This document shows, piece after piece, positions 15,139-28,007 of a stretch of DNA of 64,000 nucleotides. Origin of the DNA: Halocaridina rubra (lineage: Eukaryota > Arthropoda > Malacostraca > Decapoda > Atyidae). Numbering within the stretch: position 1 is the stretch's first letter; every line of letters starts with the position of its first letter. Location: contig JAXCGZ010005709.1 in the NCBI GenBank assembly GCA_037179515.1, positions 124,451-188,450 on the forward strand, given 5' to 3'. The notes below the pieces were generated by a model, which saw only the letters and a list, made by a program, of their open reading frames with translations, was not told the origin of the DNA and did no database searches. The position numbers and the translations under genes were made by a program.

Positions 15139-16292
15139 TACAGACACTCCCCAACTTACGAATGAGTTAGGTTCCAGAAGTCTGTTCGTAAGTAGTATTG
15201 TTCGAAAGTTGTTTAGCTAAAAAAAAAATAAAGTATTGTACAGTACACACATACACAGTGGTGTACAATACTTAAGCTAAAGAGAATTACTACATAAAAC
15301 TTCAAGTACTGTATACAGTATTAATGAATTTTGATACAATAATAATAATGTAATAATACATTGCACTACAAGATGATTTGAACAAGTTAAAAGATTGGAG
15401 CAAGAGATGGCTCTTGAAATCTAATGAAACTAAATGCAGTACTATATATTTTGGGCACATAAATCCCTTAAACGTGTATACCTTAAGTGACATAAATATA
15501 AATGCTTCCAATGAAGAGAGAGATCTTGGTGTATATGTATCTGACACCTTCAAGTTTGCTAGCCATATCTCAAAGATTGCAGCTAAAGCTAACTCCCTTG
15601 TGGGGCGCATAAGGTGCTCATTTATATATATGGGCAAAGACAATTTTAGGTGTAATTATAATTCCGTAATTCGTCCCTACTTGGAATACGCTGTTTAGAG
15701 TTGGTCCCCTTACCTAAAAAAAGACATTAACATCCTTGAATAAGTTAAAAAAAGAGCTACTGCTATAGTGCCAGAACTAAAAGAGCTACCTTAAGAAGAA
15801 AGACTCAAGACCCTGGGTCTCACAACACTTGAGGATCGGAGAATTAGAGATGACCTAATTGAAGTATTCAAGATGATTTGTGGACATACTAACATTGACT
15901 CTTCTCAGTTCTCGATCATCCAGGATGGCCCAGGCATTACTACAAGAGGACACCAATTCAAATTGGCTGTTCAACATGTCCGGACAAACAAGAGGAAAAA
16001 CTTCTTCGGTGTTCGTATCATCAAACATTGTATCAATTTACCAGCAGATGTTGTAAATAGTAAAAGTGTAATTGCCTTTAACTCAAACTAAGACAACTTT
16101 ATCAGACAAAATTTGAGCCTGAGCGCACATGAGTTTTAACTCCCTAGTTCCATGTATCTCTATTCGGTAAGATCTATTCAGTAAGATTGCAGTACAATAA
16201 TACATTAATACATGGGTAGATAATGGGTAGGTTTCTGTTCGTATCTGTGAATGTTTGTAACTCTTTTGTTTGTAAGTAGAGGAGCTTCTGTA
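15139..16292 (+). mobile_element. FB1 element (copy 4) with a LINE inserted in it
   Basis: Left end TACAGACACTCCCCAACTTA, right end GTAGAGGAGCTTCTGTA. Element sequence occupies 15139-15370 and 16186-16292, and the interior is a truncated CR1-like LINE bounded by an 11 bp duplication. Confidence 0.85.
15371..16185 (+). mobile_element. 5'-truncated CR1-like LINE fragment (family D) with target duplication
   Basis: Encodes the last ~240 codons of a CR1-like RT: LNKLKDWSKRWLLKSNETKC, ERDLGVYVSDTFKFASHISK and RPYLEYAV, then, after nonsense and frame lesions, GHTNIDSSQF, TTRGHQFKL and KNFFGVRIIKHCINLPADVV. The stop in place of Trp after YLEYAV and the TAA codons near 15740 and 15790 make it a pseudogene. 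The 3' end carries a short tandem tail (ATTCGGTAAGATCT ATTCAGTAAG). It is flanked by ATTGCACTACA (15360-15370) and ATTGCAGTACA (16186-16196), an 11 bp target duplication with one mismatch. Confidence 0.85.
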
Positions 16293-17219
16293 AACAGTAC
16301 AACTAAAGACAGGTAAAAATGAATGATTGACAACTCATACAAGGTCTATTTAGCTTATAAAATTTCTTTAGTAACTCTAATTTCCTTGCAAATATTGCAA
16401 CTCCTCTCTATACTTAAAGTTAATATATACAGTTATGATTCACATAGAAATCATTATTTCTCTAGGTATTGAAAAATGACAAGATCAAAGAGGTAAGCTA
16501 TTCTTATAAGTTATTGTGTGCAAGATTTAGACTACAAAACACACGAAATTGATATTACTGAATTATATCACCAGTCCATTCCAATTACAAGCTTTATATT
16601 CTTTATATTATACATGATGACTTAGTGGAGCTTAATAACCTGAAGAAACTCTATGTATCAATTAACTGTAAGAGCTATAAAAAATAAATATTTGCAGTTA
16701 ACTTTCTACTAGTTTTACCATATAAAGTAGGGAAAACGTGGAATGTTCTTTCATTTTACCAATATTGATCAATATGTTGTTCTGGTGTTGTATGGAATAT
16801 GAGTGCAATGCAATTTTAATGGAGTCTACATGCCATGTTCTGCCACTTTCCCATTTTTGGAAGAAAAGTAAAAAAGATGCATATCTAAAAAACCCATTTG
16901 TAACTAAGAGAGTGGTCAATATCCTTCCAATCACAGCAAAACATAATAATTATCCAACTAAATCTCGCATATTATCACTGCTTATCATTACAGAGCATGC
17001 ATAAAATGACCTAGCTAAGCTTAAATTACCTTAGTCTAGCCGTAAAAAAAAGTGCATATTCTATATTGCAGAGGATCAGCATCATTATCCTTTTTGATTC
17101 ACAAAAGCAATCAAGAATTGCCATGGTTACAAAGTTACAAGAATTTTGTTTAAAGTACAGTATTACATATTAAAGAGTACTTTCATAAGGTTTTGTAAAT
17201 CAAGAGTCTATGTGCTTAC
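16293..17219. other. Non-coding, nothing firmly recognised
   Basis: An 88-codon plus-strand frame (16738-17004) has no recognisable domain and an odd composition. Near 17075 there is a plus-strand acceptor-like 'ttctatattgcag' without a partner. Confidence 0.45.
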
Positions 17220-17272
17220 CAATTTCAAAGTCAAATGTGAAAAAAGTGGTGTGAATTCAGTTGGAGTGTAGC
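17220..17272 (-). other. Candidate 53 bp internal exon (minus strand)
   Basis: Acceptor 'GGTTATTTTCAG' and donor 'TTG|GTAAGC' bound 53 bp. Only one frame is open (YTPTEFTPLFSHLTLKL after two bases completing a split codon). It ends in phase 0, which matches the candidate exon at 13606-13671. Family unknown. A minus-strand host gene spanning 13.6-17.3 kb or more is the hypothesis. Confidence 0.35.
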
Positions 17273-17518
17273 CTGAAAATAACCAAATAAAATCAATAAG
17301 TTGATGATAAATGTCATGTGCTATTAGCAGTATTTGGTAATTTTCGAATCAAATGCAATGCAAGCAAGCAATGAAAGATATCAAACTATATGAATTTTTA
17401 CTTTTTTTTCAAGAAAAATTCAATATAACCTTACATGTACCATATTCAATTTATGAATAAAGTTTCGAAAACATAATGACTGAGCACTATAATTCATTTA
17501 TGCTAATGGTTCCGTATG

Positions 17519-17655
17519 ATTTTTTTTTTTTATGAGACACCAGGACGGGCCAAAAAAAAATAATAAAATAAAACAGCCCCCACCGAGCCTGGGCACTAAG
17601 AATACATTAAGTAAAAAGTAACAGAGATGGAGAGTGTAATGACCAGTCAGAAAAC
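17519..17655 (-). mobile_element. LINE-B-type 3' tail fragment (first of a pair)
   Basis: Reads (T)n, 'gagacaccaggacgggcc', an A-rich run, then 'cagcccccaccgagcctgggca'. In layout this resembles the reverse complement of the family B LINE 3' end near 36735-36825 (poly-T, 'gagtgacactgagacaggc', 'ctgccctcatc', 'cccggaca'). A SINE sharing that tail is an alternative. Confidence 0.5.
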
Positions 17656-18154
17656 AAAAACCCAGGCAAAAGTAACACAACCCTAGTTCACGTATGTATG
17701 AAATTTCATTACTTAAACTGCAGGTATGAAGCATACGTATTGGTTACATTTTAATACCTACCACTAAAGATTAGGCCTATGCCCAATTGTAATACATTAA
17801 CATTTAATTTGCCATTAATGTATGATAACAATGAGTATAAATGATAATAATGATATAAAAAGAAATCATAAGCAGTTATCTCGGAGTATATTAATAAATG
17901 ACAGGTTGACTCCTCGGAGGAAATCTATGAAGGCTTCATGGGGGCAATGCCCCTCACCCCAAAAAAAATAACTAACCTAACTTATTCAACATCTCGAAAC
18001 GTAATTTGGCTAATTGACAGCCAACGAGTGGTAAGGAAAGCCATATATATTTTATTTTATTAAACAAAAAGAGTGTTAGGTACCTCTTTCAAACATAACC
18101 AATGCTCCATTAAAGTTACCAGTAACAACATACAACTTCAACAACTACAGTGGG

Positions 18155-18280
18155 ATTTTTTTTTTTTTAAACCAGGACCGGCCAAAAAAAAAAAATAAAA
18201 CAGCTCTCATCGGACCTGGGCACGAAGATTACATAAAGAGAAACGGAGATGGAGTGTAATGACTTGTCAGATGTGAAGAG
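18155..18280 (-). mobile_element. LINE-B-type 3' tail fragment (second of a pair)
   Basis: Same layout as the fragment at 17519-17655 and in the same orientation ('accaggaccggcc', 'cagctctcatcggacctgggcac', 'gagatggagtgtaatgac'). The two are closer to each other than to the LINE end, which favours a separate SINE-like family. Confidence 0.5.
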
Positions 18281-18660
18281 ATAATAAAAGATGTGTAATG
18301 AATCTCCAAGAATATTGTGTAGCTACAGACATAAAAAAAAGAACCGTAACTGAAGGAAGACTTAACATCGAACTGTCCTGGACAGACCTATTTAAGTTCA
18401 AAAAACCTTCAGCTGTAGTGTTGCAACGTATAAGAATATTCCCAAAAGCCAAGAGAGCTCATAATAAAATCTGTGTTTTTTCTTATTTACACTATGGTGT
18501 CGACTGGACGATCAATGATGTACTTGGCATTAACAATGTCTCTGGTCAGCAGCAGATCCTTTACCTAAAGGAAATAAGTTAAATCCTGTGATTTTGTATT
18601 TGGCACGCTCATAAAACACTACCAGAGAAATGAGTAAAAGTTTACTAGACTAATATACAG
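18281..18660. repeat. Dispersed repeat found beside (TA)n arrays
   Basis: The stretch around 'aaaagatgtgtaatgaatctccaagaatattgtgt ... gaaccgtaactgaagga' recurs at 31495-31625 ('aaaagatatgtaacgaatactccagaatattcggtgt ... gaaccgttactgaagga'). Part of its far side, about 'ttcagctgtagtgttgcaa', is echoed in reverse at about 25600. All copies lie within 100-400 bp of a (TA)n array. Identity of the element unknown. Confidence 0.55.
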
Positions 18661-18691
18661 ACTAGTACAGCATACGACACGGTAAACAAAC

Positions 18692-19320
<629 letters not shown>

Positions 19321-21437
19321 TAACACACACACACACACACCTTATTTTACAACAAATCTGTACAAGAAATGTATGACATCTTTTGTGAGAAATATGGGAA
19401 GATAGTAGATTGCTGCATACCTGTCACCAAAGTAGGTGTAATTCATGCCAGAGAGAAATGGTTCGATAATGGGTGTAAAAGAGCTAAGGAGTGGAGAGAC
19501 AAATGCTGGAAAAGGTATAGGAGGAGAAAAAACATAAATGCCTGGCAAACCTACAAAAGAGCAAGAAATGACTACCTAAGTAAAAGGAGAGAGGCAGAGA
19601 GAGACTATGAGAGGGACATCACCAGGAAGGCTAAAGAAAATCCCAAGCTTTTCCACAGCTTTATCAGAGGAAAACTGAAGGTACAAGAACAGGTTTTAAG
19701 GCTTAAGAGAGCGGATGGAAGCATCACTGAGAAGGATGCAGAGATCTGCAAAGAATTGAACAAGGAGTTTCAGTCAGTATTTACAGTAGAAAATACCCCA
19801 CCCCCTCAGATTGCAGTGATAGAAGCTCAAGGGCCGGTATTAGAGAACATCAACCTTACAGCCACAGAGGTATGCATAGCGCTGATGGATTTAGATGTTC
19901 ATAAAGCTACAGGTCCCGATGACATATCCCCTCATGTGCTTAAAAAATGCGCAAACACAATATCAGTGGCACTAAGTATCATATTTAAGGAGTCACTGGA
20001 GTCGGGGGAGATTCCAAGATGCTGGAAACAAGCAAATGTGATACCTATCTTCAAAAAGGGAAGGAGGGATACGGCTCTGAACTATAGACCAGTTTCCTTG
20101 ACCAGCATAGTTTGCAAAGTTATGGAGAAACTACTAAGGAAACATATCTCTCTTCACTTGGAATCCTTCAACTTTTTGTCAGTGAGGCAACATGGCTTCA
20201 GAGAAGGTAGATCAACAGTAACAAACTTATTAGAATTTTATGATGAGGTAAGCCAAATCTTACAGGAAAGAGAGGGCTGGGCAGATTGCATATTCCTAGA
20301 CTTCCAGAAAGCGTTTGACACTGTTCCACATGGGAGACTTATTGGGAAGCTGCAATCAATGGCTAGAATAGGTGGAAATGTTTTGGAATGGATAAAAACT
20401 TACTTAGAAGGAAGGGAACAGAGGGTTAGAGTAAGACACTCAGTGTCTGAATGGAGAAGAGTTAGTAGTGGAGTTCCACAGGGTTCAGTTTTAGGGCCAC
20501 TTTTGTTCCTTGTATATGTAAATGACCTACCAGAGTCTGTAAATTCATTCATGAATATGTTTGCAGATGATGCAAAGATTGTGAAGAAAGTAAAAAACGA
20601 GAACAATGGTAGAGAACTTCAGGAGGATCTAAATAATCTGCATGAGTGGTCAGAAAAGTGGCTAATGAAATTCAATACTTCAAAATGTAAGGTAATGAGA
20701 ATGGGTACAAGTGCAAGAAGGCCCAAGCTTGACTACTCGGTGGCTGGAGTACAACTTCAAGAGACAGAAAATGAGAGAGATCTAGGAGTAAACATACTGG
20801 CAGATTTATCTCCAGAAATACATATAAATGGCATAGTAAGGGCAGCATATGCATTCTTATCAAATGTAAGGGTAGCCTTCAGGCACATGGACAAGGAAAT
20901 AATCAGAAATATTTATGTAACCTATGTGAGGCCAAAACTCGAATATGCAGCCCCCTTTTGGAATCCGCACTTGAAAAAGCACATAGCTAAGCTTGAAAAA
21001 TTTCAAAGACATGCCACGAAACTGGTGCCAGAAATACGCAATCTCAGTTATGATGAGAGGCTGAGGGAATTAGACTTACCATCACTCGAAGCTAGAAGAG
21101 TGAGGGGGGATATGGTGACAGTCTTTAAATTCCTTCATGGTTATGATAGAGTGGATAGGGATCGATATTTTGATATGGCTGGCTCTAGAACTAGAGGTCA
21201 TAGTTTGAAGCTTCGTAAGAAAACTTCTTCGCAGGATGTAAGGAAATACTTTTTCAGTGTAAGAGTAGTTGATAATTGGAATTCGCTAAGCGAGGAGGTA
21301 GTTAATGCTATCTCAATCCATAGTTTTAAGGACAGGTATGATAAGTATCACTAAGTCTAAAATGGAACCGATGAGGAGATGGGAAGATACGAGCTTTGGG
21401 CTCTTTCCCGTAAACACAATTAGGTAATCACACACAC
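19321..21437 (+). mobile_element. LINE family A, 5'-truncated, RT ORF open
   Basis: Starts after a (CA)n tract with 'cttattttacaacaaatctgtacaag' and ends with 'cacaattaggtaatcacacacaca', the CA-rich 3' tail of this family. The endonuclease domain seen in other copies (for example the reverse copy around 27019-27700) is missing. It is followed immediately, across the CA tail, by a second partial copy truncated at the same 5' point. Confidence 0.88.
19369..21354 (+). CDS. LINE reverse transcriptase ORF (family A), uninterrupted
   Basis: A 661-codon continuous frame, the best-preserved coding sequence of any mobile element in the window. Residues 1-140 are the basic linker (WFDNGCKRAKEWRDKCWKRY). 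The RT domain follows with VIPIFKKG (225-231), NYRPVSL (238-244), FLDFQKAFDTVPHG (catalytic Asp 311), SGVPQGSVLGPLLF (367-380) and FADD (398-401, both catalytic Asp present). After it come the thumb-like ERDLGVNI and RPKLEYAAPFWNPH, and the C-terminal VVDNWNSLSEEVV. The CR1/Jockey-like layout is clear; exact clade not determined. The first ATG is an internal methionine of the full-length protein, since the element is truncated upstream. It may be catalytically competent but has no endonuclease or promoter. Confidence 0.88.
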   Translation: MYDIFCEKYGKIVDCCIPVTKVGVIHAREKWFDNGCKRAKEWRDKCWKRYRRRKNINAWQTYKRARNDYLSKRREAERDYERDITRKAKENPKLFHSFIRGKLKVQEQVLRLKRADGSITEKDAEICKELNKEFQSVFTVENTPPPQIAVIEAQGPVLENINLTATEVCIALMDLDVHKATGPDDISPHVLKKCANTISVALSIIFKESLESGEIPRCWKQANVIPIFKKGRRDTALNYRPVSLTSIVCKVMEKLLRKHISLHLESFNFLSVRQHGFREGRSTVTNLLEFYDEVSQILQEREGWADCIFLDFQKAFDTVPHGRLIGKLQSMARIGGNVLEWIKTYLEGREQRVRVRHSVSEWRRVSSGVPQGSVLGPLLFLVYVNDLPESVNSFMNMFADDAKIVKKVKNENNGRELQEDLNNLHEWSEKWLMKFNTSKCKVMRMGTSARRPKLDYSVAGVQLQETENERDLGVNILADLSPEIHINGIVRAAYAFLSNVRVAFRHMDKEIIRNIYVTYVRPKLEYAAPFWNPHLKKHIAKLEKFQRHATKLVPEIRNLSYDERLRELDLPSLEARRVRGDMVTVFKFLHGYDRVDRDRYFDMAGSRTRGHSLKLRKKTSSQDVRKYFFSVRVVDNWNSLSEEVVNAISIHSFKDRYDKYH

Positions 21438-21918
21438 ATTATTTAACAATAAATCTGTGCAAGAAATATACGACATCTTTTGTGAGGAATATGGGAAGAT
21501 AGTAGATTGTTGCATACCTTACACCAAAATAGTTATACATGCCAGAGAAAAATGGTTCATTAATGAGTGTAAGAGTGCTAAGGAGTGGAGAGACAAATGC
21601 TGGAAAAGGTATAGGAGAAAAAAACATAAATACCTGGCAGACTTATAAAATATCAAGAAATTATTACCTATGTAAAGAAGGGTAGAGAGATACTACGAAA
21701 GTGATATCACCAGGAAGGCTAAAGAAAATCCCAAACTTTTCCACAGCTTTATCTGGGGAAAACTGAAGGTATAAAAGAACGGGTTGTAAAGCTAAAGAGT
21801 TCGGATGGAAGCATCGCTGAGATGGATGAAGGGATCTGCGAAGAATTGAAAAAGGAGTTTCAGTCAGTATTTACAGTAGAAAATACGCCCACCCCCTCAG
21901 ATTGCAGAGATTGCAAGT
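21438..21918 (+). mobile_element. Partial second LINE family A copy, head-to-tail
   Basis: Begins 'ttatttaacaataaatctgtgcaagaaat' directly after the CA tail and matches 19342-19810 with stops and indels. It ends near 'cccaccccctcagattgcagagattgcaa' (21918). Its 5' breakpoint is the same as in the upstream copy. Confidence 0.85.
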
Positions 21919-22064
21919 AACAACCTAAATCAAATTTTGGAACGAAATGCGAAAATTTATATAAAATGTACCAAACTGAGTCGTCACCGTTACTGGTCTT
22001 ATATAGGATAATATCATATATTGCTCTTGCATTGAAATGATAATGTGCTTATATGATTAGTGTT

Positions 22065-23161
22065 GGTCCTGAATGAGACTGGGAGTGGAATTAATGCGAA
22101 AACGAAGCCACGAGTGAGGTTGGGGGAAATTGTAATATGAACAGAGTGGCATTCAGATAGAATGTGTTCATTCCTAAGTATAGCAGATAAAAGCTGTAAG
22201 GTCTATTTCCCTTTTAGGACCTTCTGAGATGTAGTTGGTAGCACCTTGGCACAGTAATTATGTTAACTAGGATCAAGTCCTGGTCAGTGTAAAAATTATT
22301 CATGTTTTCACATATGATAATGTGCTTTATTTTACGATTCTTTGTCCCAAATGAGATTGGAAGTTGAATTAAATTAAAAAACGAAGCCATGAGTGAGATT
22401 GGGGGAAGCTGTAATATGAAGAGAGTGGCATTCAGATAGAATGCATTCATTCCTAGTATAACAGAAAAAAAAGCTGCAAGGTCTGTTTCTTTTTTAAGAT
22501 CTTCTGTGGTGTAGTTGGTAGCGCCTTGGCACAGTAATTATGTGTCCTATGATCAAGTCCCGGTCGGTAAAAATGATTCATGTATTCACATATGATAATG
22601 TGCTTATTTGATTATTCTTGGTCCCGAATGATATTGGGAGTTGAATTAAATGTGAAAACAAATCCACAAGTGAGGTTGGGGTAAACTGTAATATGAAAAG
22701 AGTGGCATTCAGATAGAATGAGTTCATTCCTTGTATAGCAGATAAAAGCTGTAAGGTCTGTTTCCCTTTTAAGACCTTCAGTGGTGTAGTTAGTAGCGCC
22801 TTGGCACAATAATTAGGTGTCCTAGGATCAAGTCCCAGTCGGGGTAAAAATGATTCATATTTTCACATATGATATCGTGCTTATTTGATCAGTCTTGGTC
22901 CCGAATGAGATTGAGAGTTGAATTAAATGCGAAAGCAAAGCCATGAGTGAGATTGGGGAAGCTGTAATATGAACAGAGTGGCATTCAGATATAATGCGTT
23001 CAATCCTAGTATAGCAGATAAAAGCTGTAAGATCTGTTTCCCTTTTAAGACTTTCTGTGGTGTAGTTGGTAGCACCTTGGCACAGTAATTAGGTGTCCTA
23101 GGATCAAGTCCCTGTCGGGGTAAAAATTATTCATGTTTTCACATATGATAATGTGCTTATT

Positions 23162-23163
<2 letters not shown>
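22065..23163 (+). repeat. Tandem array of four ~277 bp SINE-like units
   Basis: The block 'gtgtagttggtagcgccttggcacagtaatta' recurs at 22231, 22511, 22786 and 23062 (spacings 280, 275 and 276). Each unit has 'tgtagttggtagc' (like tRNA box A) followed about 45 bp later by 'gatcaagtcccggtc' (like box B), then 'aaaatgattcatgttttcacatatgat'. The tRNA fold is not credible enough to call a gene. A fifth unit, alone between two (TA)n arrays, lies at 44577-44800. Confidence 0.85.

Positions 23164-23252
<89 letters not shown>
23164..23252. repeat. (TA)n array, 89 bp
   Basis: Follows the last unit of the SINE-like array directly. Confidence 0.97.
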
Positions 23253-23254
<2 letters not shown>

Positions 23255-23524
23255 GGGCATCTGCTGTTACCACGGGGCTGCATCTTACAGAGATAGCCCT
23301 GTGGTAGGGGCAGTAGGAGGAGCTGGCAGTTGTGAAGCGACACAGGTGTGGAAGAGCCGGGAGGATGGGCTGTGGCACTCCAGCAGTGCCATCTGAACGG
23401 TCGCTAGCTCCCTCGTCATTGCCCATAGAGCAAAGTAATCCCCCTATTTGTTTTCCTTTCTTGATGTCGGCTACCCCCCAATTAAAGGGGGAAACAGCCA
23501 AGGTATATGTATGTATGTATGTGT

Positions 23525-23528
<4 letters not shown>
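23253..23528 (+). mobile_element. SINE-like island between two (TA)n arrays
   Basis: A GC-richer 276 bp block ('gggcatctgctgttaccacgg', 'gatgtcggctaccccccaatt', ending 'aaggtatatgtatgtatg'). The tail leads into TA repeats, as is usual for short retroposons that seed microsatellites. The block 'ctaccccccaattaaaggggg' can form a small hairpin. Identity inferred from layout only. Confidence 0.45.

Positions 23529-23614
<86 letters not shown>
23529..23614. repeat. (TA)n array, 86 bp
   Basis: Continues the tail of the preceding island. Confidence 0.97.
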
Positions 23615-23615
<1 letters not shown>

Positions 23616-24057
23616 CCTTATTATGCAATAATCTATACTTTCTGGAGTTACAGAAATCAAAATACTTTGATAGGTCATATTAAATGAAATCCCATGTGAG
23701 CTACTTTGGGACCAGGAATTTATAGATATGAATTCTACTCCTACTAAGGAAGAAGTCACAGCACTGTTGGGTTGCCATATAATTAGACATCATTAGTTGA
23801 CAAGGAGACAGTTCAACCAGTAACATCCAGCCCGCAGCAACCAGCTACACAAACAATCCCATATCTTCAAATAAAAAAATGGAAATGAATAAACATGCAT
23901 GCTGAATAATTAGAATATCAAATGCATGGGTAAATAGAAAAATATCAAGCCAAATATATGTTCCGCCCTGGATCAATTATTACTCGATTAAAGCAATCTG
24001 CTTTGATCGATAAAGAAAGAAAGAAAAGAAGATACCTTTACGGGTTACTTAGGGATG
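23615..24057. other. Non-coding, nothing recognised
   Basis: AT-rich with no supported feature. Confidence 0.45.
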
Positions 24058-24345
24058 AAGGGATGGTAAACCTCCTTTTTCTTTGTAGATATCCACCCAT
24101 GAGGGAGGACGGGCCATGATGGGCCAATAGGTGAAATCATCTGGAACAAAAGTGAATCTGTAAAGATGAGAGAGAACATCAAAATGTTCCCCCCGGGGTT
24201 AGTAGTCTCCTACAATTTCTGAAGAGATGCATTTTTTGAGAGGAAGAGGAAAGGCGGGATAGGATAGTGGTGAAGAAGGGAGAGGTGATGGCGCCGCCTG
24301 CACGCTTTTAACCCCTAGAGGACCACAAGAAAGGAAGGGTTAAAG
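24058..24345 (-). mobile_element. Solo 3' end of LINE family E
   Basis: The reverse complement matches the 3' untranslated end of the family E LINE at 58683-58925 ('ctaggggttaaaag', 'gcgccatcacctctcc', 'cctatcc', 'aggagactatta', 'ctcatgggtggatat'). No coding part is present, so it is a severely 5'-truncated insertion. Confidence 0.8.
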
Positions 24346-25559
<1,214 letters not shown>

Positions 25560-25651
25560 CCTGCAGTAGGTTGACCCATAACATCAATCACCTTTTGCGA
25601 TACTACAGCTGAAGGTCTATTGGACTTGAATAGGACTGTCAAGGACAATTA

Positions 25652-27990
<2,339 letters not shown>

Positions 27991-28007
27991 TGTAACTAAC
28001 TGTATGT

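Noticed and set aside
16738..17004. 88-codon plus-strand frame as a gene
   Set aside because: No domain, no splice context, and overlapping minus-strand frame of similar length; chance in AT-rich DNA.
22200..23110. tRNA gene cluster
   Set aside because: The box-like motifs repeat every 277 bp within a larger tandem unit, and I cannot fold a convincing cloverleaf.
22065..23163. CRISPR array
   Set aside because: Units are near-identical throughout without unique spacers, and the genome is eukaryotic.
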